Shown: positions 23,972 to 34,999 of the stretch, piece after piece | Numbering within the stretch: position 1 is the stretch's first letter | How the letters are laid out: the number at the start of each line of letters is the position of its first letter | Assembly: GCF_000237925.1 (NCBI RefSeq) | Contig: NC_031498.1 | Span: forward strand, 15,167,906 to 15,231,905 | DNA from: Schistosoma mansoni | Lineage: Eukaryota > Platyhelminthes > Trematoda > Strigeidida > Schistosomatidae | Length of the DNA stretch: 64,000 bases | Direction: 5' to 3' | Translations under genes and position numbers: made by a program | Notes under the pieces: model-generated | Database searches by the model: none | What the model saw: the letters and a program-made list of their open reading frames with translations, nothing else | Told to the model about the DNA's origin: nothing

Positions 23972-24307
23972 GACTATGATCACCACTACAATGAGATTAC
24001 GGGCCCAAAAACGACTTGGTCCCTTTGATAACTCGCAAACCAGAAGACCGTAACTGGTGCAGATAGAGGATATTTATTAGCAATCTCATCGTATCGAATG
24101 AATACCGAGACGCGCCAAAGAATACAAGCAATAAGAGCAGAGCGTAAGAAAGTTCGAACCAACAAGATGAATAACGAAACGAGAAGTGACTTTGATACAG
24201 TTAAACAACAACCAGTATGGTAAAACAATCACTGGTACAATTGGTTATAATAATAATTGTTTCCATTACACCAATCGCGTTCTCGTCGAGAAAAGCCGGT
24301 CACTACA
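23972..24307 (-). repeat. LTR, family B, minus orientation (fossil)
   Basis: Reverse complement resembles 48197-48529 (reversed) and 19606-19937. Shares TGTAGTGACCGG at its start. No coding region is attached. Confidence 0.7.
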
Positions 24308-24771
24308 TTTAATGTGACGGCAAACAACCACGTAAGCGTATGAAAATGGCTTGCGTCAAATATTTTATTTGATTTTGTTTTACAGCTTATATAATTTAAA
24401 AAAAACAAGAACAAATGGGGATACATAAGCACATATATACTAGAAATTTAGATAGACGAAATGTCACGATTAATAACTTATTGGTACATACAATACATCA
24501 GCTAAGATTAGAATGGTGCATCCACGGTTCAAATAATTGTTCCAATTAGTACCAGTTTACTCAAGGGTTTATATTGATTTATGATATGACTGAAATATAA
24601 CAGTTTATATTCCAAGTATTAAGTCTCTCCACAGTTATTACAGTTAAGTAGTGTTACTTATTAGAATAAGGCAAAGTAAATGACATTAAGTAATATAATG
24701 TGCAATGACAAATTAGTTTCATCTACTTTAATATTGCTTGTTTTTTTGCTGTAAATAATATTGGAAGTATA
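24308..24771. other. Unassigned DNA
   Basis: Nothing supported. Confidence 0.4.
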
Positions 24772-25047
24772 GTGAGTGCCGACAATCGAATGTATTTAAA
24801 CACAAATTACGGACTATCTCACTAAAATCTGATAACCATACAGTTAGTTTGCAAAATAACAATTTTCACAATCTTGAATGTTCCTTATGCAAACATCAAT
24901 CCATATTCTCTGATTTCATTGTTCATGCATTTTCATAACGATTGCGCTTCGTTCCAGTTTTCTCCTTATCGATCTTCTGCCAAAATACATTCTATGCCTG
25001 ACCATTACCATATACCACTTATGTGGAGATAAGTAACCACACCACAG
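24772..25047 (-). mobile_element. LINE 3' end, reversed copy of 63217-63497
   Basis: Reverse complement follows 63217-63497 through GAAAATGCATG, GTATGGTTATCAGATTT and AATTTGTGTTTAAATACATTCG. Only the 3' untranslated end is present, as in a heavily 5'-truncated insertion. Confidence 0.7.
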
Positions 25048-25460
25048 AAGTTGAAATTATCAACTTATTTTACTCATAAATCATGAATAATGGTCAAATA
25101 TACTAAAATTATTGAAATTAGAATTTGTTTATGTATGGAAGTGTCTTATTATCAATCTATCATAGTTATATCTATCATTATTATTATTGTAGGATAACAG
25201 GTACTATCGTGGATTGTGGAAATGAGACAATGTAATGAATAAATGTAGTCAGTGTAGATGAGACAAATTTTCCGACCAAAATTTTGTAATTTTACGTTTG
25301 TTTGAAATGAATCAGATCTCATTTTTCTCATTTAATGAAGTGAAAACTCCAACTCAGACACTAAGTAAAAACGTGAATAGATCAAAGAAATATTTCCTTT
25401 CAATTAGTTTTTAACAACATGACTACACAAATATATGTGTACATGCTTAATAATAATGGA
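25048..25460. other. Unassigned DNA
   Basis: Nothing supported. Confidence 0.4.
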
Positions 25461-25465
25461 TACTA

Positions 25466-25820
25466 GTCAGGTGATGTCAGATAGTAATACAAATCCAAGT
25501 GTATTAAAAGGTTTGCTTTAATCAACTTGATGTCCTGTGTCAACCGAATGAGCGAGAACGGAACCCTTCATTACCTTTAGTTTTCTTGACCAGGCTGGCC
25601 TAGTCCGAATTATTTTAGTTTTCGTCCACTGAGATGTTCTTAGTACGGGACTTCTCAACAATGTGTATAGATGACGCCCCAACCAGGAGTCGGGTCCAGG
25701 ACTCAGTTTCGTGTGCGAAACTTTAACCTCTACACTAATTATTTCGTTAAGTTTTCATAAATTCTTTTTGATACGCTTGTATTTGTATTACTATCTGACA
25801 TATCACCTGGCTAATATCTT
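25466..25820 (-). mobile_element. tRNA-like SINE, minus strand, inside an inverted repeat
   Basis: Read on the minus strand, 25740-25640 gives GTAGAGGTTAAAGTTTCGC (A-box side), CCTGGACCCGACTCCTGG (B-box side) and AGTCCCGTACTAAGAA, the ribozyme stem II area in decayed form. Outer arms 25466-25505 and 25775-25815 are inverted copies sharing ATTACTATCTGACAT. Confidence 0.6.
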
Positions 25821-27440
25821 TTATTACTATCGTTATACATTTACACGCATTTTTATTGACGAGATGAAAAACTAATCAAAAGTTAGTATTTCTTCTATCT
25901 CTGCATTTTTTCTCGTTTACTTAATCTGTTGGTAAACAAACTCTTCTGGCAATAACTTGAATGTTAGAGTGCTGAGCAGAAAATAATCCATATTTACAAT
26001 TTAATAATTCTATATTTGATAAATGCACATAGGTGGATAAATAATTAACGCATAATCGTTTCGTGAATCCTATTTATATTCGTTACTTCTGATCATTTCT
26101 CTGAGGAAGCTCGTACCAAACTACCAAACGGAAGTTCGAGTTATTCTTGATTTCAGTAACTGTAAATTCTACAAACATAATTTTTTCAATGTCTTCATCA
26201 AACTCAGTCCCCAACTATTATTCATTCGCATTTGAAAAAAACTTATATGAAATGTTATAAACTTCCCTAAGTGAGTTTTTCCGTATAAAAAGATTATGGG
26301 AAAATGAAGACATGAAAGCAAATACCCCTCTTAAATATATTAGATATCGCTGGTGTGCATTGTGTTTGCAAGTTCAGCATACGAACTTTCTACTTGGGTA
26401 GTGTATCAGAAAATACTTATCATATTAGCAGCAAATAATTTCGGAACCAACATAGTAGACAAAAAATCACTCGTCATCACCTTATTAAAACGCTCTGGGT
26501 TTGGCTGTGTCAGGCACGAATTAAGCCTGGTAACCGGGTCCTAATTTCGTTAGTACTTGAGTCCCCTACGAAATTTATATCTTTTAATCACTGGTGTACT
26601 AAACTACTTCTAAACAAATGTACTAGTAATTGGTTTTGTATGTGAATACGTTATTTTACAGGACAAAGAATAAATCCGTAAGGTGACTATCTCTCAATAT
26701 TAGTTTGTTATGGGCTTATGTACGTAATTCAACCACGTGACCAACTATGTCGTATCCTTGGATTTTATTTATTGATCAGTATTACATCCATTCTTTTAAC
26801 GATCTCTAAGCATTATTCCAACTCTGAAATTTATCCATCACAACAACTGGATCTTCCACGTGAATAGCTGCTAAAACTTGTTCATAGTCATTTTCCCATG
26901 AATTCTTACATTTAATGTAATCTCTCTTAAAATGTTTTCGGGCTTTATATCAACAAGTTAACACCTCTACATCGGACTCTAGCTCATGAAAGTTCAACCT
27001 AAAAAACCTAATATAGTAACTAATACGATGTTGATGCAACCAAACAAACATAATATTTTCAAATTGAATACAGTAGTCTATTATTATCGACCATAAGATT
27101 CAGTTACCATGCGAGTGTCGCATCCAGGATAAAACACTGGGCTTGTAACATGAAAGCTAGCTAAAATACAACCACGATTTGGTTTTTTTATAATTCAATA
27201 ATTATTCTCAAATAATTTGAAAGATTGATTTAAGATATATGGTGGGATAAACGTGAAATCACGAGTAAAAAAGACACAGATACGAACAAATTAGAAACAA
27301 CTAGTGTTGACAGTTAAAGAAATAACTGAACAATCAGTTATTAGAATCCTTAAAGCAGTAGTTATTATAAGAAAATTGCACAGTAAAATAAAAGTAGGTT
27401 CTAAAATTTCTTTTGTACAACGTCCAGAAAATGTCATAAA
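25821..27440. other. Unassigned DNA with one Penelope-like end
   Basis: About 26095-26190 resembles a PLE 3' end (CTCTGAGGAAGCTCG, later TAATTTTTTCA). The remainder shows nothing I can name. Confidence 0.3.
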
Positions 27441-27935
27441 TTATGCGATACGCACATTTGCATGTAAAGATCGTAATCGCTTTGTACGCGATAAACCAAG
27501 ACGAAGGCCACTAGACGGCGTGACAGGGAAAAACGCTTTATTTGAAGATGGCGGAGTAGTTAAATTACTGACTAACGAATTTGAATGAACAAGGGCAGAA
27601 GGAGAGGAGTTTGACGAAGCTTTGTGACTAGAAGTTGTCATAGATTCTGATATTTCACAATGGGAAGCCGAAGGATTAGAAGTAGTAAGTTTTGCTTCAT
27701 TGATTATTATGTTAGGTGGCATTTCCTTTCGTGTTTGAATTGTTTCACATTGTTTCACGGACGTATCTTTCGTTAACTTCTTAGTCTTAGAAGGTTTACT
27801 TATCGGCTTCACCTCTTTAACATCAGTCTTCTTGAATTTAACGGGTTCATCATCATCAAAGAACTCAGTATCACTGTCACCTAATAGAGCATAATTGTGA
27901 ACTTTTCGTATCCGCGAGGAGCGTTTTTCTGTCAT
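27441..27935 (-). CDS. RAD51AP1: RAD51AP1-like protein (RAD51-associated), single exon
   Basis: 164 aa, ATG at 27935-27933 and TAA at 27443-27441. RAD51AP1 stimulates RAD51 strand invasion in homologous recombination. The C-terminus has SSGLRLGLSRTKRLRSLHAN, matching the conserved RAD51-binding C-terminal motif of RAD51AP1 (LRLGLSR, then R and LH). The N-terminus, RIRKVHNYALLGDSDTEFFD, fits the conserved basic-aromatic-acidic start of the family. The middle is a low-complexity Lys/Ser/Pro linker, likely disordered and nuclear. The human protein is about twice as long, so the middle is shortened. No intron is seen. A TA microsatellite lies about 50 bp upstream. The gene lies alone between unassigned DNA. 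Identification rests on short end motifs. Confidence 0.75.
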   Translation of the reverse strand: MTEKRSSRIRKVHNYALLGDSDTEFFDDDEPVKFKKTDVKEVKPISKPSKTKKLTKDTSVKQCETIQTRKEMPPNIIINEAKLTTSNPSASHCEISESMTTSSHKASSNSSPSALVHSNSLVSNLTTPPSSNKAFFPVTPSSGLRLGLSRTKRLRSLHANVRIA

Positions 27936-27983
27936 TTAAATTTGATTACTGATCTTTTGATTGCGACCTGTATTAATAGCAAG

Positions 27984-27985
<2 letters not shown>

Positions 27986-28019
<34 letters not shown>
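27986..28019. repeat. (AT)17 microsatellite
   Basis: Uninterrupted AT dinucleotide run, about 50 bp upstream of the RAD51AP1-like start codon. Confidence 0.95.
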
Positions 28020-28023
<4 letters not shown>

Positions 28024-29160
28024 ATAGCACATTTTGAATCCAACTCAGTTATCAGGTAAAAGTTTAAGTGATATTCTCTGAACCATATTTATGAGAACAA
28101 ATTACACCTCTAAGCTGACGAGAAGTAGTAAGTGAGTAATATGAAACTGAAACTCAGACTGTTTTCTCCTATATCCTGAGTTTTAGAATTTCTCCACACT
28201 TTTTTATTGCACAAATTTATATTTCCTCGAATCGCGCTGTCTTAAGCCTACTCTCTTTTACTACCACTGATACTGTTACTACTTCTACTACTCTAACATT
28301 CAATGTGAAGACACAGTATGGAAACTTAAAAAACGATGCACAAATGTACCGGAATCCACATTGTTGATGTGTGAATAATTAGTTGAAATAAGATAACCTT
28401 GAACTGTTTACATCAGCACTAAAAAATCTGATACATGCTCATTTAACTATTTCTGAAACACCTTAGTAGATTTGTAATGCTTTAATCAGGATGATCAATG
28501 ATGTAAAACACTAGAGTGGACTCTCTATACTTGTGAAGCGGAGAGTTGGTGATTAAGCCGATCAGAATTCCACTACTGGATTCTGGATTAGACCTCGCTT
28601 TATCCTTAATTTGAGGACCCCGATAGAAACCATAACCATTACATAAAATGGTATTTCAAGGTGGATACGTGACTCTGGGCTTGGGTATTAAGGGCCCACC
28701 AAAAAACTTGACACTCTTAAACCAAAACACACCGGTGGGCATTTCGTATACATTACAACAACTCTAACAAAGTACAAGGACACTGTATTGACGCTAGTCG
28801 GTGGAAATCGAAAAAAAACGTACAAGAGTTTCTTGAGTTGTGATAATCAGCGTAGATATTAAGCATAAGTGAGTCACTGAACCTACTTATATTTTTTATA
28901 TTTATCCCTACTCACTACAGATCGTTATGGCACATATAGTGTAAAACAAACCTAGCGAACTGATATACTAGCAAATCCCAAAAAATATATATTATGTTCC
29001 TTGAATCGAAATTTTCATAGATCATAATTCGAGGAATTAAACTAAATATCTTGAAGGAAAACTACATGAACCCACAATTTCCTAGCTTATTAATTCGGCA
29101 AAAGGAAATTTACTACTTAAATAACCATTCTCTGGAATCATCCTAGATTTGTTACTGACG
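28020..29160. other. Unassigned DNA
   Basis: Nothing supported. Confidence 0.4.
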
Positions 29161-29164
29161 GTTG

Positions 29165-29570
29165 ATAGGTTTTAACTCCGCCTGTAGCCCTTCTAGGGTT
29201 ACTGCCTGTCGCAAGTCTGGATACAAGAGGAGGGTTGGGTATGTAGTATGGGGAGTTGGGAAACCCTGATTCCAAACCAATGGTACACATAGACTCTAGG
29301 ATTCAGAGGGAACAAATGGCGTATGAACCAATCATTGGTCTTCGGCTACCATGGGACTGCATTTCCTGAAGTTGCTCCACTGCCTTGTGGACTAGACCTT
29401 TATGTCAAAGGCTCCGGGTATGGCCTCCTAGGAAAACTACCTGCTTCGGTATGGGCACCCTAGTAGTATCATAGCCCACACACAAATCAAGTGACTTGTG
29501 TGGCGCATATGTATTCAGTGCACTTTTGTACCAATATTTATGTGTTCAAACAAATCAATAAATAAATATT
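29165..29570 (+). mobile_element. Dispersed repeat, AAATAAAT-tailed (copy 1)
   Basis: Shares long blocks with the reverse complement of 45783-46255, for example GGAACAAATGGCGTA, CTACCATGGGACTGCAT, CACTGCCTTGTGGA and GTCAAAGGCTCCGGGT, and ends in an AATAAATAAAT tail. Short, non-coding and tailed, so it behaves like a SINE or LINE 3' end. The family is not named. Confidence 0.7.
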
Positions 29571-31040
29571 TAAGCAATAAACAGTTATAGAAAAAATATG
29601 AAACACCACTGGAAAATTCATTCTAAATTAACGGCTAGTTTCGCTTACCCAATATCATAGGAATAACACAAACTTTTTGATGAATTAGATCAAATATTTT
29701 CAAAGACTCCAAACCAATGATCGAATGTAAGTTTATCAAAATCGGCCAGTAACTATATGAATTATTCTTCCAGAGATATCAACATAAAATACAAACCACA
29801 GTATTGATATTGCTTAAGCCTATTTTAATGACCAAAGAGAAAAGACATTATGTTAGAACTTACAAGGTATTGAGGAATCATTTAAAACAGTTTAGAAATC
29901 CACACTTGGGAATGCCAAAGTATAAAGTCGAAAACCATTTGTTTACGTATGTGATTATTCGAGTGAATATAGGTGCACCCGACGATACAATCATAGGTAA
30001 TAGTATGCTATGTAGTCACAAGTGATTCAGACCACCAAAAGACTCCAAACCGCCATTTGCTTAGTCTTCTGGATCAATAAAAGCAGTCCAACTATAAGGC
30101 GGGTAACAAAACAACACTTAAAACCCTTGACTATAGCTTTATCTTATCAAGTCATTTGCCAAATATAGCTTCATTTATCCAATTGTAAGTCACTTTCTCA
30201 TGTGAGAGCTAATTATAATGCCTGCCTAACCAAATTACAGTAGGTAGGGCGAAGTTTAAACCTGTGATCAATTTGTTGTAAACTGAGTCCCCTAACCATT
30301 GAGTAACCAATCCCTCGAGGATCAGGAGAAAAAAGAAGTCGTATCTATAAATTATATATAAATATTGAAGGATTAATAACACTTAACGTAGTTTTTTTCT
30401 TAATTAACTTAGCTTTATACGGAATCTAAATGCGTTTTTCTTGTAAAGGCTACTAAATAATTCAGTTGTATATTTTTGACTTCCGAGAAACAGAATTCTC
30501 TTCAAGCGCATTGTATCTTGAAGTGAAAATAGTTTCTATGCACTTTGTTCTTCAAAAAACATAACTAATAAGACACATTTTTCCTAGTTGGAATACAGGA
30601 AATTTGTCATGGTTTTCTTAAGATGTTGAATTTTGTTTTAGTAAGTACTAACTGGGTCTATGGAAGTAACATACTTTACAAACAAAACACTACTGATGAA
30701 ATTTGTCAACTGATCAAACTGAGTAAAGGCTGGAACATTTGTAGGAGTTTCAGTTACATACTGTGGCAAAAAATCAATTACTGCACTCCATACATATATC
30801 CTGGAATTTTTAAGTATCAATACATCTCAGCCAGTCAGTCATCTACAACGCAGGACCAGGAATATATAAGCATCGGTCGAAGATGCCACACCTCACTAAT
30901 TAACACAAGATGAACACCAAATTCACAGTAGTTACTTCAATAGTGATAATTTATAAAAAAGGATTGTGTATAAGGATGTGACAGAGGAAGAAAGAAATAG
31001 TTCGTACAAAGAAAGGCATAGAGTAGCATTATTCTCAAAG
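29571..31040. other. Unassigned DNA
   Basis: No supported feature. Confidence 0.4.
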
Positions 31041-31049
31041 TTTAAGGGG

Positions 31050-31665
31050 AATTAAGAGTGTATACACCTACGCCACTATGATCGATTCTGAGCCATGTCA
31101 CACACAGTCTCCAACCATTGGTTACGAAAGTTACGAGGACCCCAAACAACTAGTCTGCATCTACCAACATGGCACAGACTAGAAGTTAGTGACTTCAAGA
31201 ACTGATGCCGATTTTTGGTTCGGCCGTCCCTTATTTCCTCCTAACCATCTCCAACACTAGTCAGCAATTAGTGCCATGGTAATCGGTGTTCAAGCATATG
31301 TTACACATGGCCCGACCATCTCAGTCGATGAAGATTCACAACCTCATCAACTGATTTACCATCATTCCCTAATACCGTGTCTTAACTCATTATTACCCGG
31401 CGACCACAGCAGATGCTGGTAATATTTCCAAGACATCTGTGATCAAATACCAGTAGCTTACGAGTATTTTCTACCCTTCCTTAATGGCCATGGTTTGTAG
31501 CCGTTAAGTAAAACAGAACGAACTGCTGAGCAGTGTACTTAACCCTAAATTGATAGGCGGATATCTCGCCTTTGCCATGGGTAACGTGAGTTCACAAAAA
31601 CCTATCGAGCAGGGATTTCGTCAGACACCGACCCATTAGGGCCGATCAGACTCGCAAGATAAGTG
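31050..31665 (-). mobile_element. LINE reverse-transcriptase C-terminal remnant
   Basis: Minus-strand translation gives YPWQRRDIRLS, VRSVLLNGYKPWPLR, MVGPCVTYA and WGPRNFRNQWLETV in shifting frames. These resemble the C-terminal region after the RT domain of flatworm LINEs (RTE/CR1 side; clade not fixed). Several stops and shifts; an old dead copy lacking the RT core. Confidence 0.65.
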
Positions 31666-32125
31666 AAGTTGTCGATGCATTCGACAAATAATTCAGAAAG
31701 GCTTTTTAAACTACAGAGGGGAGTAGCCGAAGCGTTTCACATAGTGCTAAATCCCTCTGAACCCAATAGGAAAGACGGCCTGAATGTTCATCCAACCTGG
31801 ACTGTTTTTTCAGAAAACCAAATTTTTACACACACCGATAGAAAACTTAAAACCACTACTTCATATCACAAATGCGTATATCTTTCATACCCACATTCTG
31901 ACACAAATTAATACAGTGACTTGTCATAAAAATTCGACTTGACCAAGAATAACTTGACACTGACATTTAGATCGATTATGATTTTGATGGTACTAAAATT
32001 ATTAAGCACTGTTTCGTTTATTTTTGTACTATTTAATCTTGTGTAAATTTAATTTCGGTTATTTATTTACTCTGAAGAAGTGTCCTATATCTAGCCACGA
32101 AGGCCAGAAATAAAATTTTTTTACT
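31666..32125 (+). mobile_element. Penelope-like element, second family, 3' fragment
   Basis: The translation from about 31663 contains AEAFHIVLNPSEPNRKDGL, which aligns with AEALYIWANKNSLNRKDGI of the PLE at 2650-2710, the end of the GIY-YIG protein. About 160 bp past the stop, CTCTGAAGAAGTG near 32070 is followed by ACGAAGGCC, placed like the hammerhead-like end of the first family. RT is absent. Confidence 0.6.
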
Positions 32126-34250
32126 TCTTGGGATATAACAAAAATATATTTACTGTTCATCTTGAATTACAGAAATTACGAAATTCCGATTTACCTACAG
32201 CAATTAACCAGACTATTCGCAACCTACCAGGGTAACCTTATTTTCTATACTCTGAAGTTAAAAGAAACGCTATATGAGGCTGTAACAAGCACACATGCAA
32301 ACATATGTGCAGTCAATAACTAAGTGTTTGGAACAACATGAAGGTTTCTCTTAACGATTTAAAAGACGACGAATAATATGGACGCACTCTAAAAGAAACG
32401 CAATGATTTAATAGAACTTGAAAAATTATTCACAAAAACCTCAAAGCATCGTAGATAACAGTAAATAGTGAGATAGGCTATCTTTAAAAGCCAGAACCAT
32501 TAATTAGACCATTTATGATGGCAATTCACTTGATAAGAGATGTAAAAGTGTGCAAAAATGGGATAATGGCTTTGAAATATCGTGTAGGGAGTGAGATACA
32601 CTTACAAATCATATGTCACAGGAATTCAAATACACTCGCAACTAACTACAAAATATCTACACAATTAGTAAATTCTTGTATGCTAATAATTATTCTTTAC
32701 TGGGATTTTGCAGCATTACGGAGTGCGGGGAGCAATTATTAAGATGTATGGAAGATCTTTAGATGTTATTATATCGCTGTAGATGGACATTTGAAATCTT
32801 GAAAACTGGTCGCAAGTGTTATTTTATCTTATACTAGCCATCCACACTATTCAAATAATTCTGCCTGTATATGTTCCAGTAGAACGAAAACCAGATACAC
32901 TAGAATCTATGCATGCAGGGATAAGTATAGAAACTGAGTGTTTTGTGTTGCATTTTTGTGAAATCTTTAGTGGTATTGTCTAAACACTTGCTCAAACTGA
33001 CCAGTTTGGTTTCACGACTTAGTGCTTAAGACGTATGGAAGTTTCGAAAAATCCACAGATATTGGAAGTATAAAAGGGTTTGATTCATTTAAATTTCGCC
33101 AGATTGTTTTCAGCAGATTCATAATTTTTCGTCGCCCAACACAAGACGTTTGAAATATTGAGTGAAGAACACTGAACTATGCAAAGCTTTCCTTAGTATC
33201 TCTCACGGCTATAGCTACACCCTGACGCATCACGATTCTTGAGCAGCCCAACAACCCTGAATTCGCGAACGCATTTCTGCATTCAAGTTAGCCCACGATT
33301 GTAAAGTTTAAGGAAATATGTCTTAGGATTTTCCCGAAGACATCACTATGAATCACCAATGGGTTTAGTTAACCCGCATTTGAGATGATTGGTTTGGAAA
33401 AATTACGTGTTATAACGGCGAGACTAAAACTTCCCATGGTCTAGGGAAAACCATGGGTTTTTTTACTTAAATGGAAGCCGGGAAATTTTCAAATTCTCTC
33501 ACAATAATCCGAATTGACGGATTGGGAGAAACAATAATAATTCACTGAAATCACTGTCATGGGAAAGGCGGAGCACGTAAAAGATCGAGTGATGAATAAA
33601 ATAGCCGTGAATGGAATGAGGGAATTATAGATAAAACTGATTGAATAGCTATCCCAACTCAGTCTAATAAACATAAAACCTGTGTGGTGGTTCGACCATA
33701 ACCTGAAGGCGTTTTGGATAACAGGGGAGCGTGCAGAGTATGCGAGGAAAGCTGGAAGAGAACAAGATCAGCCGAAGACTCATCGGCTGTCGCTTGCAAC
33801 AGCAATAAACAACAATTAGCAACAAAAGAAGTATGATGTTAAGACAATTTGACAACGGAAACTAAATGTTGACTGTGCAGAGTTTGAAGCCCGTTACACC
33901 GAGGAGTTCAAAACGGCGCTAGAAACAAGTATTACTAAAACCCACGCTAACCAATTCCAATTTAACACCAAGTGATACAACACGACCTTGGATCCAAAAC
34001 ACACTGTTTTTTCGATGCACGAAAGTCTCACAACCTTTAGAAAGGTTTATATGCTTGTTTTTTTAAGGATAGAGGCATTTCTAACTGGTTTAAATCAATT
34101 TTTCTGTTACGTGACGGTGTGAACATGTCTTAAAGTCTTCGTTTTAGATCTTATGGCTCGATGATTATTAACGAACAATTCAGCAAGGTCATTCTACATA
34201 TCTGATATAGAGTTTTGAGTCCAGCCAGAAGGTGCTTTGTTCACTAAGAG
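32126..34250. other. Unassigned DNA
   Basis: No supported gene or repeat. A perfect CCCATGGT hairpin with a T run lies at 33433-33463. Confidence 0.4.
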
Positions 34251-34254
34251 AGTG

Positions 34255-34500
34255 TAGGGTCAGTGAAAAGTCACTGAACCCTAGCCAAATCATCCGGCAG
34301 TTGGGCCACTAAATATAGAACAGATCATCAATCCCCGTCAAGGTCAAGGACGTTCAACGCGCATCAGTTAATCATACGCCATAGACTGGCCCGTACGGCA
34401 GTGGTTTTACTTTCGCTTGTATCTACTTTAACTAATATATTCCTGTAATAACGTCCTTTGTGTTGTACAGTCTTCAGAACATCCATCGTCCGTTGAGGGC
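34255..34500 (+). repeat. CR1-like LINE 5' region, second copy
   Basis: Matches 20405-20640 over about 240 bp, including CACTGAACCCTAGC versus CACTGATCCCTAGC. It lies upstream of the decayed LINE body at 35000-37800 and may belong to it. Confidence 0.7.
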
Positions 34501-34999
34501 AATCCAGGTAAGATGCTGATCGCGAGGTATGACTTTGTCGTTAGTTGGTTCGTCACCATTCTCGCCTAACTCTAGTAGGCCCCCAATCATTCGACATAGA
34601 TCGTCGCCGTTGATGGTCTGCAGGGGCATGCGGAGTAGCTTGACTGTGGAGGGCTGTAAAAAAGAACTAAGGGAAAGTTTAGTCAACGATCCAACAAGTT
34701 TACACAATGCGACTACATTTAACGAAGAAAGCAATGGAAGACAGTCAGCGATAACACAAGCCCCGGATTATGATAACCTTGAAATCATAACTACAGTCAG
34801 GTACTTTAATCTGATTTATTGGTACCGAATGGCTCCAAATTTAGAACACTATAATAAGTAAAAAAATTCGGGGGAAAAAACCATGATTCATTTTATCTCA
34901 CATAGTTCTCCTTAACCCAGAAGAACACATACAATTCTGTACGAAACTTCATGTTCTATGGAAGACGTTCCAAAATTAGATCGTGCAAAATCCACACGG

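Noticed and set aside
27304-27588. 94-codon open frame on the plus strand
   Set aside because: Antisense shadow of the RAD51AP1-like gene.
33433-33463. Perfect CCCATGGT hairpin followed by a T run, like a bacterial intrinsic terminator
   Set aside because: The window is eukaryotic and no gene ends there; short hairpins of this kind are expected by chance.
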